Of a stretch of 64,000 nt of DNA, positions 1 to 10,640 are shown in pieces (position 1 is the stretch's first letter; each line of letters begins with the position of its first letter). Source of the stretch: Favolaschia claudopus (taxonomy: Eukaryota; Basidiomycota; Agaricomycetes; Agaricales; Mycenaceae); NCBI GenBank assembly GCA_037176885.1, contig JAWWNJ010000010.1:3100001-3164000 (forward strand), read 5' to 3'. The translations under genes were made by a program, and so were the position numbers. The notes below the pieces were generated by a model. That model was not told the DNA's origin and searched no databases. It saw only the letters and a list, made by a program, of their open reading frames with translations.

Positions 1-69
1 CCCACGTTTCACACGACGCCGCCTCGCGACCTTTGTTTGCTCCAGCATGCTGGCATCCCCAACGTCGTA

Positions 70-418
70 TCAGTCCCGCCATTCATTTGGATTCTGCCTC
101 CATTCCGTTGCTGGCATCTTCGTTGTCTGCTGCTTTCCGGGACCCCTACGACGATGCAGCAGGATGTACCGCGGGATGAGCTGATGTGGGAGAAATAGAG
201 GTAGAGGTGGTGGGTCGAGGAGCGGGGATGGAAGGGGTGGAGGAACAGACAAATGCAGAGGTACGAAGATCGAGCTCAGTGTGCTGGCGGGCTTGGACCT
301 TCGTGACAGCCGCCTTTGCGTCCTTCTCAATCCCCTCTCGAGCGGAAATCTGGTCGGTGGCTCTCTGCACGTCGAAAGCGACTTCAGAAGATGACGAGCC
401 GCTGCTGCCTGCTCGCAT
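70..418 (-). CDS. Possible small hypothetical protein
   Basis: Weak candidate. From the ATG at 418 a 90-codon frame begins MRAGSSGSSSSEV and is followed by a charged, possibly helical stretch of about 30 residues, then a Ser/Thr/Pro-rich stretch. A GT-AG intron of about 40 nt (near 132-171) would splice it to a short tail ending at 70 in NEWRD. No family is recognised, there is no signal peptide, and overlapping frames on both strands are also open because the region is GC-rich. It may be the 5' part of a larger gene or noncoding. Confidence 0.2.
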
Positions 419-789
419 CGATCCGGCGCTGCCCTTTCCGTGTCAGCGGTCCACGGATAACTGCTATGGGAGTTGGCCTATCTTCGTCTTCCCTTTTCTC
501 GTGTCGTTGTGGGAGCGGTATGGGTGCCCCGATGCCTGTATGAAGATCTGGATGACCCGCTTCTCCGCCGCAGGCTAGGGCTTTGGAGTCTCACTCAGCT
601 TGCACTCTGCGTCGCATTTAAATTTCCTAGGCGTGGCGGCAGCGATGACGTGTCACAGCGCTTTGAGCTGTATTGGAGGTTAGCAGGATGGAGCGCGCGG
701 GTGCTAAGCGAACGTCTCGAGAAGCGTGTGCGGACTGGCTACAGCGCTGGGGACTCCTTGCGTGGTTAGATGTAGGCAAGCGTTCGCCG

Positions 790-1181
790 TGATGACGGCT
801 TCCCGTTTGGGCAATATCCGCTCAATAAGGAAGTACATCCGTACTTTCAAAGCTACGTCTTGTGTAGCTCGCTCTATGGACTCTCTCTTGTTTCTAATAC
901 CCTATGATCTACACATAAAACTCAATATGGAATTAACATCACTTGTTCAAACGACCACTGGTCCACAATACAATGCCAAGTTCAGTGCTGCTGCAAGGGA
1001 TGGAGTACATCTTTTGCACAACTGCAAATTCATTCAACTACGGGGAAGATGTGTCAGATTTAATAATTGATTCCCCTCAGATATGGTAATAACGAATAAC
1101 GCGAGGGGAGGCGAGTTAGTTGCAAAGTGAGCGGTGGCGAGCGCGTCTCGGACGTACTTCCAAAACGGGAAGCCGTCATCA
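790..1181. mobile_element. MITE-like element with 22-bp terminal inverted repeats
   Basis: Positions 790-811 begin TGATGACGGCTTCCCGTTT. The reverse complement of 1160-1181 begins with the same 19 bases, and the arms differ only slightly near position 20. The enclosed 392 bp has no coding capacity. GTAC-containing motifs occur inside both arms (near 835-855 and 1150-1158). No clean target duplication could be read, so the superfamily is undecided. Size, arms and lack of coding fit a non-autonomous DNA transposon. Confidence 0.5.
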
Positions 1182-1239
1182 TGCCGCCCTGTTCATCATT
1201 GATGGATGTCGCTCCTCAGCGTGACCCCTCGACAAATCC

Positions 1240-1291
1240 AAGACTTTATATACGTTTGAACGACTATCTTCCAAAGAGTATATAAAGTCTT
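1240..1291. repeat. 14-bp-arm hairpin sharing its loop motif with a second copy at 29.4 kb
   Basis: AAGACTTTATATAC (1240-1253) and its perfect complement (1278-1291) flank a 24-nt loop containing CGACTATC at 1261-1268. A related palindrome at 29428-29480 has the same octamer in its centre and the same GAGACTA motif just outside the right arm. Probably the end of a dispersed MITE family. Confidence 0.6.
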
Positions 1292-1664
1292 GTTACGAGA
1301 CTAGGTCAGATGCGCTGAAAGCTTCAGATGGCTTCATGGCTGCGAGTCGGCTTTCTTCGGCCGTCGGCCGATAATCGGACTTGCCTCGCTTTCACTTGAC
1401 TTTCATCGTTGCGGAATTTCGTTTATGAATGAATGGTCACTGGTGCTGCATGAAACAAAATATTGTGTTTCTCGCAAGGGTCGTGAATTCTTTTGCTTTC
1501 ACCCCTCATTTCATCAGTAATATTGTGATCGACTTTCGAACTACTTACTAGTAGTAGCTGTGCTTTGGGACACATCTACGAGTCTCCCTTTGGTCTCCCT
1601 AGAGTCTAACCAAGGGCCAATTTTTTCAAGCAATATCAGATACACTTATATTGATTCCGTTCAA

Positions 1665-2817
1665 CTACACGGTCGTGGCATAATCCGGCGGGGGCTCCTC
1701 AATCGTACCTCCTCCCCAGGGAGAATCCGAGCTCGCCTCCAGCATATTAATTCGCATTACCAGCATGCTGATATCCTCTCTCGCAGCGTGCAACTGGGCT
1801 TCCAAATCCGAAGGTGGATTTCTTGCCCTCGCTCTCGCAGATACTAAGCGCCAAAGTCGTTGCCTCGTCGACTGCGTGGCGCCAGTGTCTGAAAGTCTCC
1901 GAGTTTCCTGGTCCTCGAGTTCCGCAACTTTTTCCGTCACGGCTTGAAGCTCTGTTCGCAGAACCTCGCGAGCGAGCGTGCTGCCGCCGATGGAATGTGT
2001 GTCGGGATCGCTTCGCCCCTCAGGTGACTCATTAAGGAGAGTAAAAGGCGAGATCGTGCGAGCGAGATGCTCGAGACCAGATTCCCGACGCCGGCTGTTC
2101 CGCCGTCGCTGCATTCGTCGAATGTACCAGAATAGGGTGACGCCGGCACAACCAACGATACAGATAACCCAGATGGCAGTAAGAACGCCTCGCGCGATTG
2201 CTTCCGAGCTGCAAGCAGTGATTACTATGAAGTAAAATCTAAATTCGACAGGAGACGAAAGTACCTCGGTCCCTTTTTTCCGGATATCGGGGAAGTAGAT
2301 CTAGGATTAAATGGTTAGTTTGCTTTCAATCTACACTTGAAATCACTTACTGTTCCGAGTACGCAGCCCTCGTGCTCTGTTGGCTCGGTGAATTTGTAAT
2401 ACTCTGCTTCGGCGTATCTGGAGTAGAGGACAATCTGCACCGAAGATTGTGAACACTGAATAAGATAGGATCAGATTCTTGTAGGAGAAGGACGCACGAG
2501 CTTTCAGGAGCACTTGAGCTTGACCTGCCAGAGAAGCGAACGGAATCGACTGTGCTATTAACAAACGCGGGACAACCTGCATCTTCCCGGCTGGCAGAGA
2601 CAAGTGTCCCATTTGTCTATGACAGATAAAGGTTTCAGGAAGAATTGCGAACAGCCAGAGAGAGGAGGAGCAAATACTGATGAAATTTACATACCAGACC
2701 ATAATTGCACACTGTATTCTCGTTGTATAGACAACTTGTGGGGTCGATGTGGTCCCCCGAGTGTGCGGTTAAAAATAGACCGTCATTCGTCTGCGCCGGG
2801 CAAAAGATGTCCACCAT
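1665..2817 (-). CDS. Single-pass membrane protein, C-terminal PPxY (paralogue 1)
   Basis: Four exons close in frame to 322 aa: 2817-2695, 2616-2351, 2300-2265 and 2208-1665. The N-terminus (MVDIFCPAQTNDG) has no classical signal peptide. It leads a Cys-containing, Ser-rich ectodomain of about 140 residues. A hydrophobic segment near residues 147-170, followed by arginines, is the single membrane span. The cytoplasmic part has the motif DTHSIGGSTLAR, then a heptad-rich helix, and ends EEPPPDYATTV. PPDY fits the PPxY ligand of WW domains. Two more copies lie at 4015-5458 and 10641-11976, all in the same orientation, so this is a local tandem family. The family recurs in agaric genomes without an assigned function. 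A role as receptor or ubiquitin-ligase adaptor is inference only. Confidence 0.8.
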
Positions 2818-4014
2818 ATGGCATAAATACAGATGGACGAAGAGGGTGTTGCTTGAGTGAATAGAGGAGACAGAGAGATTCAGATACAGTGAGAGGCGTG
2901 ATTGAAAGTCTGGAATCAGGCTGAGCCTGTCAGTTGTATTCGAGACAAGGTACCAGCACTTGAAGATGAGGAAGCGGGGAAGTGAATGGGACGTCCGGTG
3001 ACAGCTAGAAATGTGAGCTATATATATGGAGCGGCAGCGCAGGAAATGCCGCTGGGGTCTTGACAGATGTATGATTGGTTTCGTACAGATATCTATGCTG
3101 TATCGCCTGGACCTGAATCACAAATGTTAAACGAAGCTGAAGACGAGTGGCTTTGAGCTGCAACTGCAAGACCACTGGATAGTCACAGTCATGATTCAGA
3201 TTCGCAATCCTTGAGTTAGATGTTTCAAAAACATATGGAATCGTTACAGCCATCTGCTGTGAAGATTTGACGATGCGTCAAGAGGCTGAGAATAAGCCTA
3301 AATCATGATAACGGTGGGAGAGGCTGTGACTGCGGGATTTGCGTGATTTCTCGGTGCAATTGATGCGTACTGGCGAGTGGCAAATCAGATCGTCAAACGT
3401 CTTGCAGCAGAAGAAGAGATAATCAGTAGCTGCGACGCGAAACATATTAGAGTCTTGAATGCAGAGTCGAGGTGCCAAAGGACGAAGATACAAGAAAGGA
3501 AAAGGGCAACGCGTTGAATTTTGATGTATTGCACAATTTGTAAGCCCGAATTCACAGAAACTATATTGAATATTATGATATGCTGCGATATATTGCAGGA
3601 CGGTCATAGCAGCAAGATGATAGCGAGAAGTTTGAGGTTCGCCAAGAATAAAATAAAATTCTGAATCAGATATTGATAACATTGTTTTTTGTAGGCGCCT
3701 GAGGCGCCAGTGCCACTTGATTCTTGAAGCTTCAAGTTCTTGCTTGCTCACATGTGGGTGGTTGTGTTCGCTCCGCAGCAAATTCGAGGATGAGCATGGA
3801 AGAGGAGCCTAGCGATGCCGATTGACAGCCTGAGTGGCCGTCGTCAAATTTGCGTCAAATCATGGTGAGTGTTCGAAGCAAGGGACCTGTGGTTGGCCGT
3901 GTTGATTGATCGGGTCCCTGTGCCGACAGCGGCATGTTGAATGATGCGGGTGGATCATCCTCGCGAGTTTGGATGTCAATGCACAGGAAAATGCAATTTG
4001 GTATGAGATAAAGA
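2818..4014. other. Intergenic region between TM-protein paralogues 1 and 2
   Basis: This stretch contains the likely promoter and 5' leader of the gene starting at 2817, including a short upstream reading frame whose ATG is at 2823. A 167-codon open frame on the minus strand (3278-3781) has AT-rich, unbiased codons and no recognisable domain. I treat it as chance. No RNA gene or repeat was seen. Confidence 0.4.
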
Positions 4015-5458
4015 CTACGACGCTGGCGGCATATAGTCCGGCGGAGGCCCTTCTATTCTAGTATTCTCCCCGGCGAATTCAGAATTCGCTTCCAGCACAT
4101 TCATTCGCGCAACGAGCATACTAATTTCCTCTCTTGCCGCTCTCAATTCAAGTTCCAAATCAGAATGGGATCTTCGCGTGGCTGACGCTAACCGCCAAAG
4201 TCGACGCCCTGTAAAATGCGGGCGGGCCTCCGATCGTCTTTCCTGTTCTTGGAGTTCAGAGAACTTCTCTGTAGCTGCTTGTAGTTCGGTTTGGAGGACC
4301 CGCCGAGCGAGCGTGCTGCCACCGATGGAATGTGTGTCCAGAGCATTTCGCTGCTGGTTGGATCGATTATTGGTGAGCAGAGTGAAAGGCGAGATCGTGT
4401 GGGCGCGAGGATGACGCCCGGGTTCTCGACGCCCGCTGTTTCGACGTCGCTTCACTCGCCGAAAGTACCAGACCAGGCCGCCAAAACCAATCACAATACC
4501 TGCAGCAATGGTGATTCCGGCAATTGTGGCTGACCTTCATGAAGCAGTCAATGAGAGTTAAGAAGGATTGTATTATTGAATAACAATGCGCACTTTAAAC
4601 CGTGGGCTTTCTGTGCATGCGAAGTTATGATTGGATTGCTGGTATTATTCATACCATCGGTAGTAGATCTACGATGAAATAAATTGATTGTGTTTGTGCC
4701 ATCTAAATTTTGTTGAAGACCTACGGTTGTCGATAGGTACTCGAAGTCGTCTGCGGCTGAGGATTCGTTGTGCCGGATGCGAGGGGGTGGTGACTAGTAA
4801 TACGTAGCAGCGCGATGAGACTGAACTGTCGTCGGGCGGGTTGGTGGGTATGATGGGTAAACTCGTAGGGCCAACGAAACTCTGCTTGAAGGACGCTCGT
4901 CTATGTTGGCGGGAAATGATGATCACGGTTTTAGTGCAGATGAGGATAACTCACGGCGAATTTGATGAAGTCGGCCTAGACAAGAGAATGGAAAGGGACT
5001 ATCATCAGCACATTGCATTATGAAAGCGGAAATTAGGGCAACTCACGGTCTATCGGACAAGAGATTGGAAAAAAAATCTATCATCAGCACTTGCACGAAA
5101 GGGCACACTAGGAAACTGACTTCGGAGACGACTCTGACGAGGGCGATCTAGACAAGAAAATGAGTTGAATTGTTATATACTAGCGCAATTTGTACAAAAG
5201 TTAAAATTTCACTTACATCCTGACAGCATCCAGTGGACAACTTCCGGAACTTTGAGTACCTGGACCAGTAATCAAGGAGCCATCGACCTATACGAATTCA
5301 TCCATGATAAAAGCATAATGCGTGAACCACAGGAAACATACGGAGGAATATTGGCACTGTGTTCCATCGGTGTATTCGCAGTCGATAACGCCGGAGCCTG
5401 GCCGGGCGTGCCCTGCTAACTTAGCATCACTGTATGTTATCTCGGAGGGACAGTCCAT
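4015..5458 (-). CDS. Single-pass membrane protein, C-terminal PPxY (paralogue 2)
   Basis: The start at 5458 (MDCPSEITYSDAKL) matches the Cys-Pro opening of paralogue 1. Exon 1 (5458-5342) ends in QCQYSS and exon 2 starts at 5287 (VDGSLITGPG). A series of very small exons follows between about 5240 and 4680, which I could not join uniquely. The last exon (about 4535-4015) carries the membrane span (ATIAGITIAAGIVIGF), the RRRNSGRRE stop-transfer region, the conserved DTHSIGGSTLARRV motif, the coiled coil with AAREEISMLVARMNVLE, and the tail EGPPPDYMPPAS with a PPxY motif. The last-exon frame is certain. The ectodomain exon chain is tentative because two mini-exon/intron units are tandemly duplicated there. 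Confidence 0.7.
4965..5167 (-). repeat. Tandem duplication of mini-exon plus intron units
   Basis: Two copies of a unit of about 75 bp lie at about 4971-5046 and 5047-5120, with a partial third up to 5167. Each contains GACAAGA(G/A)A near its start and TATCATCAGCAC later. Read on the minus strand, each contains a candidate branch point, a TCTTGTC-type acceptor and a short exon, so the unit is probably an exon-intron module duplicated within the ectodomain of the membrane-protein gene. Confidence 0.5.
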
Positions 5459-7440
5459 GGAAGAAGGATGTGCGAGTGAGCCCGAGCGAGTCTGAGGAGA
5501 GAGTATTCTACGGAATGGGGTGGAAAGAGGGGGGAAGGAGGGAGGAGCGGCAGCTCAAAGCTTGCGGTAACATTCTGGGTCCGACTGTTGCAATATCTTC
5601 CTTCGTTCCGTCCTGATAGATACTTGTGTGATTGATGGTGGGGTGATATGGAGGTGCGGTACTATGATTCCGAGTGGTATGAAATGGAGGAGCCTGTCGA
5701 AGAGGTAGGTTTAAATACCTTGAAGTACGAGACGATGTTGGCGATGTTTCATGACTGTTTCAGATTTCTTTTGCTTTTTCTTTCAGTAGGGGCGGAAAGC
5801 TTAGCTGGTGCGGTCGAGGCTCAGCTTCGATGAATCAGCGATCCTGGAGATCTTGTCGCACATCGGGAGGTGGGCGAGGCTATGGCAACCAGATTTTGGA
5901 TTTGGGTGGAGTTCCACATCGTAATCTGGTAAATGCAGCGTACGGGAACTGAGCGTCGAGCGATAGTGAGCTTTATGAATCATTTCATTTCATTTGATAG
6001 TACGTACCAGAATCGCGGATAAAGGCGTAGATTGACTGGCATTTTGAATCCAAAAGCTTCTGAAATCCGTCAGATTCCATTATAACCTGAACAAAATGTT
6101 GTTAGCAGGTTGTGAATGAGTAAGAATGATAGTGAACAGACGGTTGCTTTTGTGTCACGAATTTCTTTGCGTAGGACCGTTATTTGAAGTTCATTGCGGT
6201 AAAGGTAGAGAATCTATGGAGATCGAATTCACTATCAGAGAAAGGGCTTCCGCTGAATCCACTTCAATTCAGGCCTCGAGAATTTCGAGTCGTCTAGAAA
6301 ATTCAGAAACAATTCAGCGTGTACTTGAGTACGTCGGTATTATGCAAACAAGTAACAACATAGGTCGATAAATAGTCAGCGTTCCGAGCTCCCAGAGTTG
6401 TGGACAGGGTGTGTTTGAGGTGTAGCGCTTCGTGGCGAGGATTCAGGGATGGTGGCAGAGGCAAGGGGGTACTGAAACTGAAAAAAAAGACCTCATGCTG
6501 CTTTTTTTATTAGAGACCCTTCTCCGGGAACCACCCTACCACGTGACGTCCAAATAAGGAAGTTGCCATCAAATCTACCCATTTCTCGGTCACTTTTGAT
6601 CTGAACACTTGGGAACAGGTCCACAGAGGTTAGTATGAAGGAGAGCCCTCCTTTCCGACACTCAAATTGTGGCTCAAAAATTGAACATATGTTGAGTGTG
6701 CTGTTGCCAAACACAGCCAAGCTGATGGCTGATGGTTCCATATTGGGACGACTTGAGAAGAACGGCTTTGTTTTGACCGAAGAATGCTCAGAATTCATTG
6801 AAAATATCAGAAACAGCACATTCTACTCATTTTGAAGCCTCCCTGGGCCATCCCCCTGCAAAAACTGAAAGGTCATTATTTTTTTTTATCGCCCTCCTGG
6901 GCTGACCCACCCTCCCTAGCCGGTGTGCCGGCTTCTCCGGCCCGCACCCCCTTGGGCAGAGGAAGAAAGCAAGCGGCCGCTGCGGACCGGTCGCAGGGCT
7001 GATGTCAACAATGATTACTCCGCGTGGCTGTGTTTGCTTTCTGCGTCGTCGTCGCAGACGATGAGTTCGGGACGTTGGTCGCTGCCGCAACTGATACGAT
7101 CCATTCGAAGCTCTTTCTGTTAACCTGCAATCCTCGAAATCCCTAGAATGCTTTCAGTGGCAATGAATCTGGTTCCAGATCGGGGCTGGGAGTGACGAGC
7201 TCAAAACCAAGTGTATCAAGACCTACAGTGGTTGTTTTTGCATGGATTATATCTGCTCGGCGCTCCTCTATGCGTCAGAGAGTCTTGGTTTCATTTCGGG
7301 TCGACCCGGGAGAGGGTACTGTCCTAGAAAATGCTAGCTTGGCTACTTGGTGCAAGTGAGAATGAATACTGACTGAAGCAAGGGTGCTATGTAAGGTATG
7401 TGCTGCTTTCCTCGTTATGTTCACTATACTGATGAACCAC
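5459..7440. other. Intergenic DNA, no gene recognised
   Basis: AT-rich, with short open frames on both strands and no domain motifs. Homopolymer runs occur near 6480 and 6880, where the imperfectly repeated words CCTCCCTGGGCC and CCTCCTGGGCTGA flank a T-run. Nothing else is supportable. Confidence 0.4.
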
Positions 7441-10400
7441 CTATTCAGTCGCTAGGCCGCCGCCGTATGACTCAAAGGCTTACGGCCGTGGTTTTGCCCC
7501 ATACTGGACTACAGCACTAGTCCCCTTCCCTGCTGCTCGCACTCGAGCCAGATGTCCCGTGGTGGGAAGTCTAGGTCTTGCCGTTCCTATCCTAGACGCT
7601 GTTGGCATCTGCCCCTCTCTTCTACTGGGATGCCATCCGCCTTTCAGTCGTTGTGCATTCCAGGCTTCAGCCCATTCCGTTCCTCCGCCCTCCGCCTTCC
7701 TCCTTCCCCCCTTGTCCTTCACTACCGTCTGCGGACTACTATTCCAAACGCGTCACTTCGGTATCACCTTGCTGATCCTTTCTTTTCGCCTATCCCGGTG
7801 GTATGAACGTTTTCAGCGGCGGACGCGAGGCACTCTTGTCTTCCCGACACAAGGAGGGGTATACAAGGCAGGATTCGGACGGAGTGGGCCGCAGTGACTC
7901 GGCGTTAGGCCGACGATGCGCTGAGTACGCCCCCCGTGCGGAATGTGTACGCGTATCGGCAATGCCAGTCTCGCGATACCGAGTGTCGCGCTCTTCAGGA
8001 GGACAGGGCCGAGGGTGAGACGGGACAGGACGAGGACAAGGAGCTCCAAAGCTGGTCTTTACGTGCGCAAACCCGCCCAGCTGCTGAGGATGCGTGACGA
8101 GCCCTCCAACTCCACCATCTGCAGCAGCCGTACGCTGTACGCCGACGATGAAGAACAAGAAACGAAGACGGGCGAACGATACCCAGTATGTGCCGTCGCC
8201 CACACCTATGCCTGGGCTATTCGCGGTCTCCCCCCGTCGGCTTGCGTTCCCTCAATGTTCCCTCCCGGTTTTCTTTCACCCCCGCCTTCCCCTTCCACCT
8301 ATCGCCCTCCCGCTTCCTGCAGGCTCTTGCTATCTACAGGACGCCGCATCACACCATCATGTCGTCAGGAGGAGGAGTGTGTCGTGGTCTGGGTGGTGGA
8401 AGGAAGACGGGGTGGAAGCGGATGAAGACCGCGATACTTGCAGTTCCCAGGACCGAGCACCTTGCAGCCAGCAGCCGCCCAGGTGGACGTATTCACTCGC
8501 TCCTTCCCCGCGGCTGACCACCGTCCCAAGCTCTGCATTGCGGCTCCACGTCGCCCTCCTCCCGCTCTCGACGATATCCCACTTCTTCGCCTCTCCCTCC
8601 CCGTACGACCATGGCCGCCGCATCGCACGACGCTCTCGCGCCCCAGCATGTACCATCTACTCTACCTACCGGGCACGCTCGTCGTTCTTCACTTCCGAAG
8701 CCTCGCCGCTCGCCGTCGATCTTCAGCTGCGTTCGACGCCGCCCATACACCTATGCTTCTCCGCCGTACACAGCGTCCCCGCGACGCATCCGCGAGGAGA
8801 CCTCGCCGCCGAGGCTATCGATATGGCTTCACTCGCCAGCCGCGATACTGCACCCGCGCGTTCTCGGAGTGGGTCTTGAGCGTGCCGCCTCCAGCCGTGT
8901 TTGCGGTGTCGATTCATGCGTACCTAGCTCTCGAAGCGTTGCCTACTCTCAAAGCGTCTCCCATCGCGCGCACCGGCCGTTGATGAGCATCAGCGTGTCT
9001 GCTCTCTTTACAGACGACTCGCTGCTCCCGGTCTCCGTTTCCGGTCCTGAAGGAACGAATCGTCGGTTCTCAGCTGGATTCGACGCCGCAAATACGCCAA
9101 TGCCTCTCCGCAGTACACAGCGTCTCCAGGACGCATCTGCAGGGAAGCCTCGCCGCTGAAGCTACCCATACGGTTGCGAGCTTCGCTCGCTCGCTGCGAT
9201 ACCGTACCTGCGCGTGATGCAGAATTCTTGGAGTGGGTGCCGCCTCTAGCCATGCTCGCGGTGTCATTCCGAGTGGTCCCGGCCGCGCTCGCGCCCGTGT
9301 CTCCAGCGCTCGACGCCAAGGCGGCCTTCGCCTTCGCGGTGCAGCGACTTCGTACACCGGAGCTGCGGGGACGTGGACGGTGGCCCGTCGCTTCCTTCAT
9401 CGAGCCCCTCGGCTTCGTCATCTCATCATGAATCACAGCTTGCGGCTTGGATGGCGAAATCAGAAGGGACGATGATTCGACCGTTTGTGTCTCGGCCGAG
9501 GCGGAGCACGAGGGTATAGGAGGGTAGCGAGAGCGAAGGAGCGCCGGGGTGGAGCGAAGGGAGGTGGGGAGAATGAAGGGGCAGAATCAAAAATGTCCAT
9601 GCTATGCTGGTCGATGCGGGTTTGCGCTCTTATCTTCGTCTGCTTGCCCTCCTCAACCTCGGTGCTTGAACGGGAGTACTCGATCGTTCCTCCGACGACG
9701 CGTTTGCCGGAGGATTACTCGCCACTCGCGTTCTCGATTCTTATACGCCTCTCGCAGCGCGGTCGTGTCCTTGGCGCCACGTTCTCAGCACAGTGACTTC
9801 GTACACGAGAGTTACGGGGACGGATGCGCCGTGGTTTCCTTCCTCCGTAAAACTTCGTGCTCTTTCGATCTTCTTCCTCATCTCGTCATGCGCCTCATCT
9901 CGCGATTCGCAGCAGCTTGGCGTTTCGACGGCGAAGTTAGAGGGGGTGATGACTTCGGCTGCTTGTGTCTGACTGGCATGAGGCGGAGGAGGAGGGGACG
10001 TGGGAGGGTAGAGAGTGCGAGGAGGGTCGGCGTGGAGCCAAGGCAGGCGTGGAGAATGCGAGTGAGCTGACGACCAGGGGCAGAATCCAATATAACGCCC
10101 ATGGTGTGCTGCTTTCGGTGTCGATGCGGGGTTTTTACTCTTCTCTTTGCCCCCATCGTCAGACGTCTCGGTGATCCGAATTCGCTGTGTGTCTGTCTCT
10201 GTCTCGACCTCCTTCGTCAGCGGAGGCTCGTCGTCAAGTCGAAGCTCGCATTGTCGTGCGCCCTCTCACAGCCCGCGTGATTTTGGCAACAGCACACCAT
10301 TATCCACTTATCCCGCGCACTGCACCCGCCTTTCGGTGCTCCTCAGGCTCTCCAACCTCGACCCCATCCTGACTTGAATCTTCGCGATTCCTGACACTTC

Positions 10401-10640
10401 GCACCCATCGAGGTCACTGTGGCCGTCTGGATTTCGCTACCCCACCCCGGTATACGTTGGCCTGGCTTCATTATCGGCATGGGTATCGCCTCCGTCGTCC
10501 CTGTGCTTACCGCTGACTGCCTCGAGTGGATTGGATGTGAGGACGAGGGATTTTCTCGCTCGGCGTTTTTCGGCCGATGAACGGGATTCAAGACAAGACG
10601 TTTGCAGCTTTGACAAAGTTATAAATTTTAGACGAGTCAT
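7440..10640. repeat. GC-rich tract with decayed internal repeats
   Basis: Composition changes sharply to GC- and pyrimidine-rich. Blocks repeat with divergence. A block at about 8729-8905 (CGACGCCGC, ACACAGCGTC, GCATC, CTCGCCGC, CTCGGAGTGGG, TGCCGCCTC in order) recurs at about 9079-9260. A second block starting CTTCGTACAC and running to GTCGATGCGGG (about 9346-9620) recurs at about 9797-10130. Long open frames here, such as 8094-8879 on the plus strand, are Pro/Arg/Ser-rich and occur in several frames at once, as expected from base composition. It looks like a decayed tandem or transposon-derived repeat, not a gene. Confidence 0.5.

Larger units (their letters stand above)
419..1664. other. 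Intergenic region with a MITE and a hairpin
   Basis: I see no gene with supporting motifs in this stretch. It contains the inverted-repeat element at 790-1181 and the palindrome at 1240-1291, which are listed separately. The remainder is AT-rich with short open frames only. Confidence 0.5.

Noticed and set aside
3278..3781. 167-codon minus-strand open frame
   Set aside because: AT-rich sequence, no motif, no upstream context and no family resemblance.
8094..8879. 261-codon plus-strand open frame
   Set aside because: Several overlapping frames on both strands are equally open in this GC-rich tract. Composition is Pro/Arg/Ser-rich with no domain, and it lies in decayed repeats.
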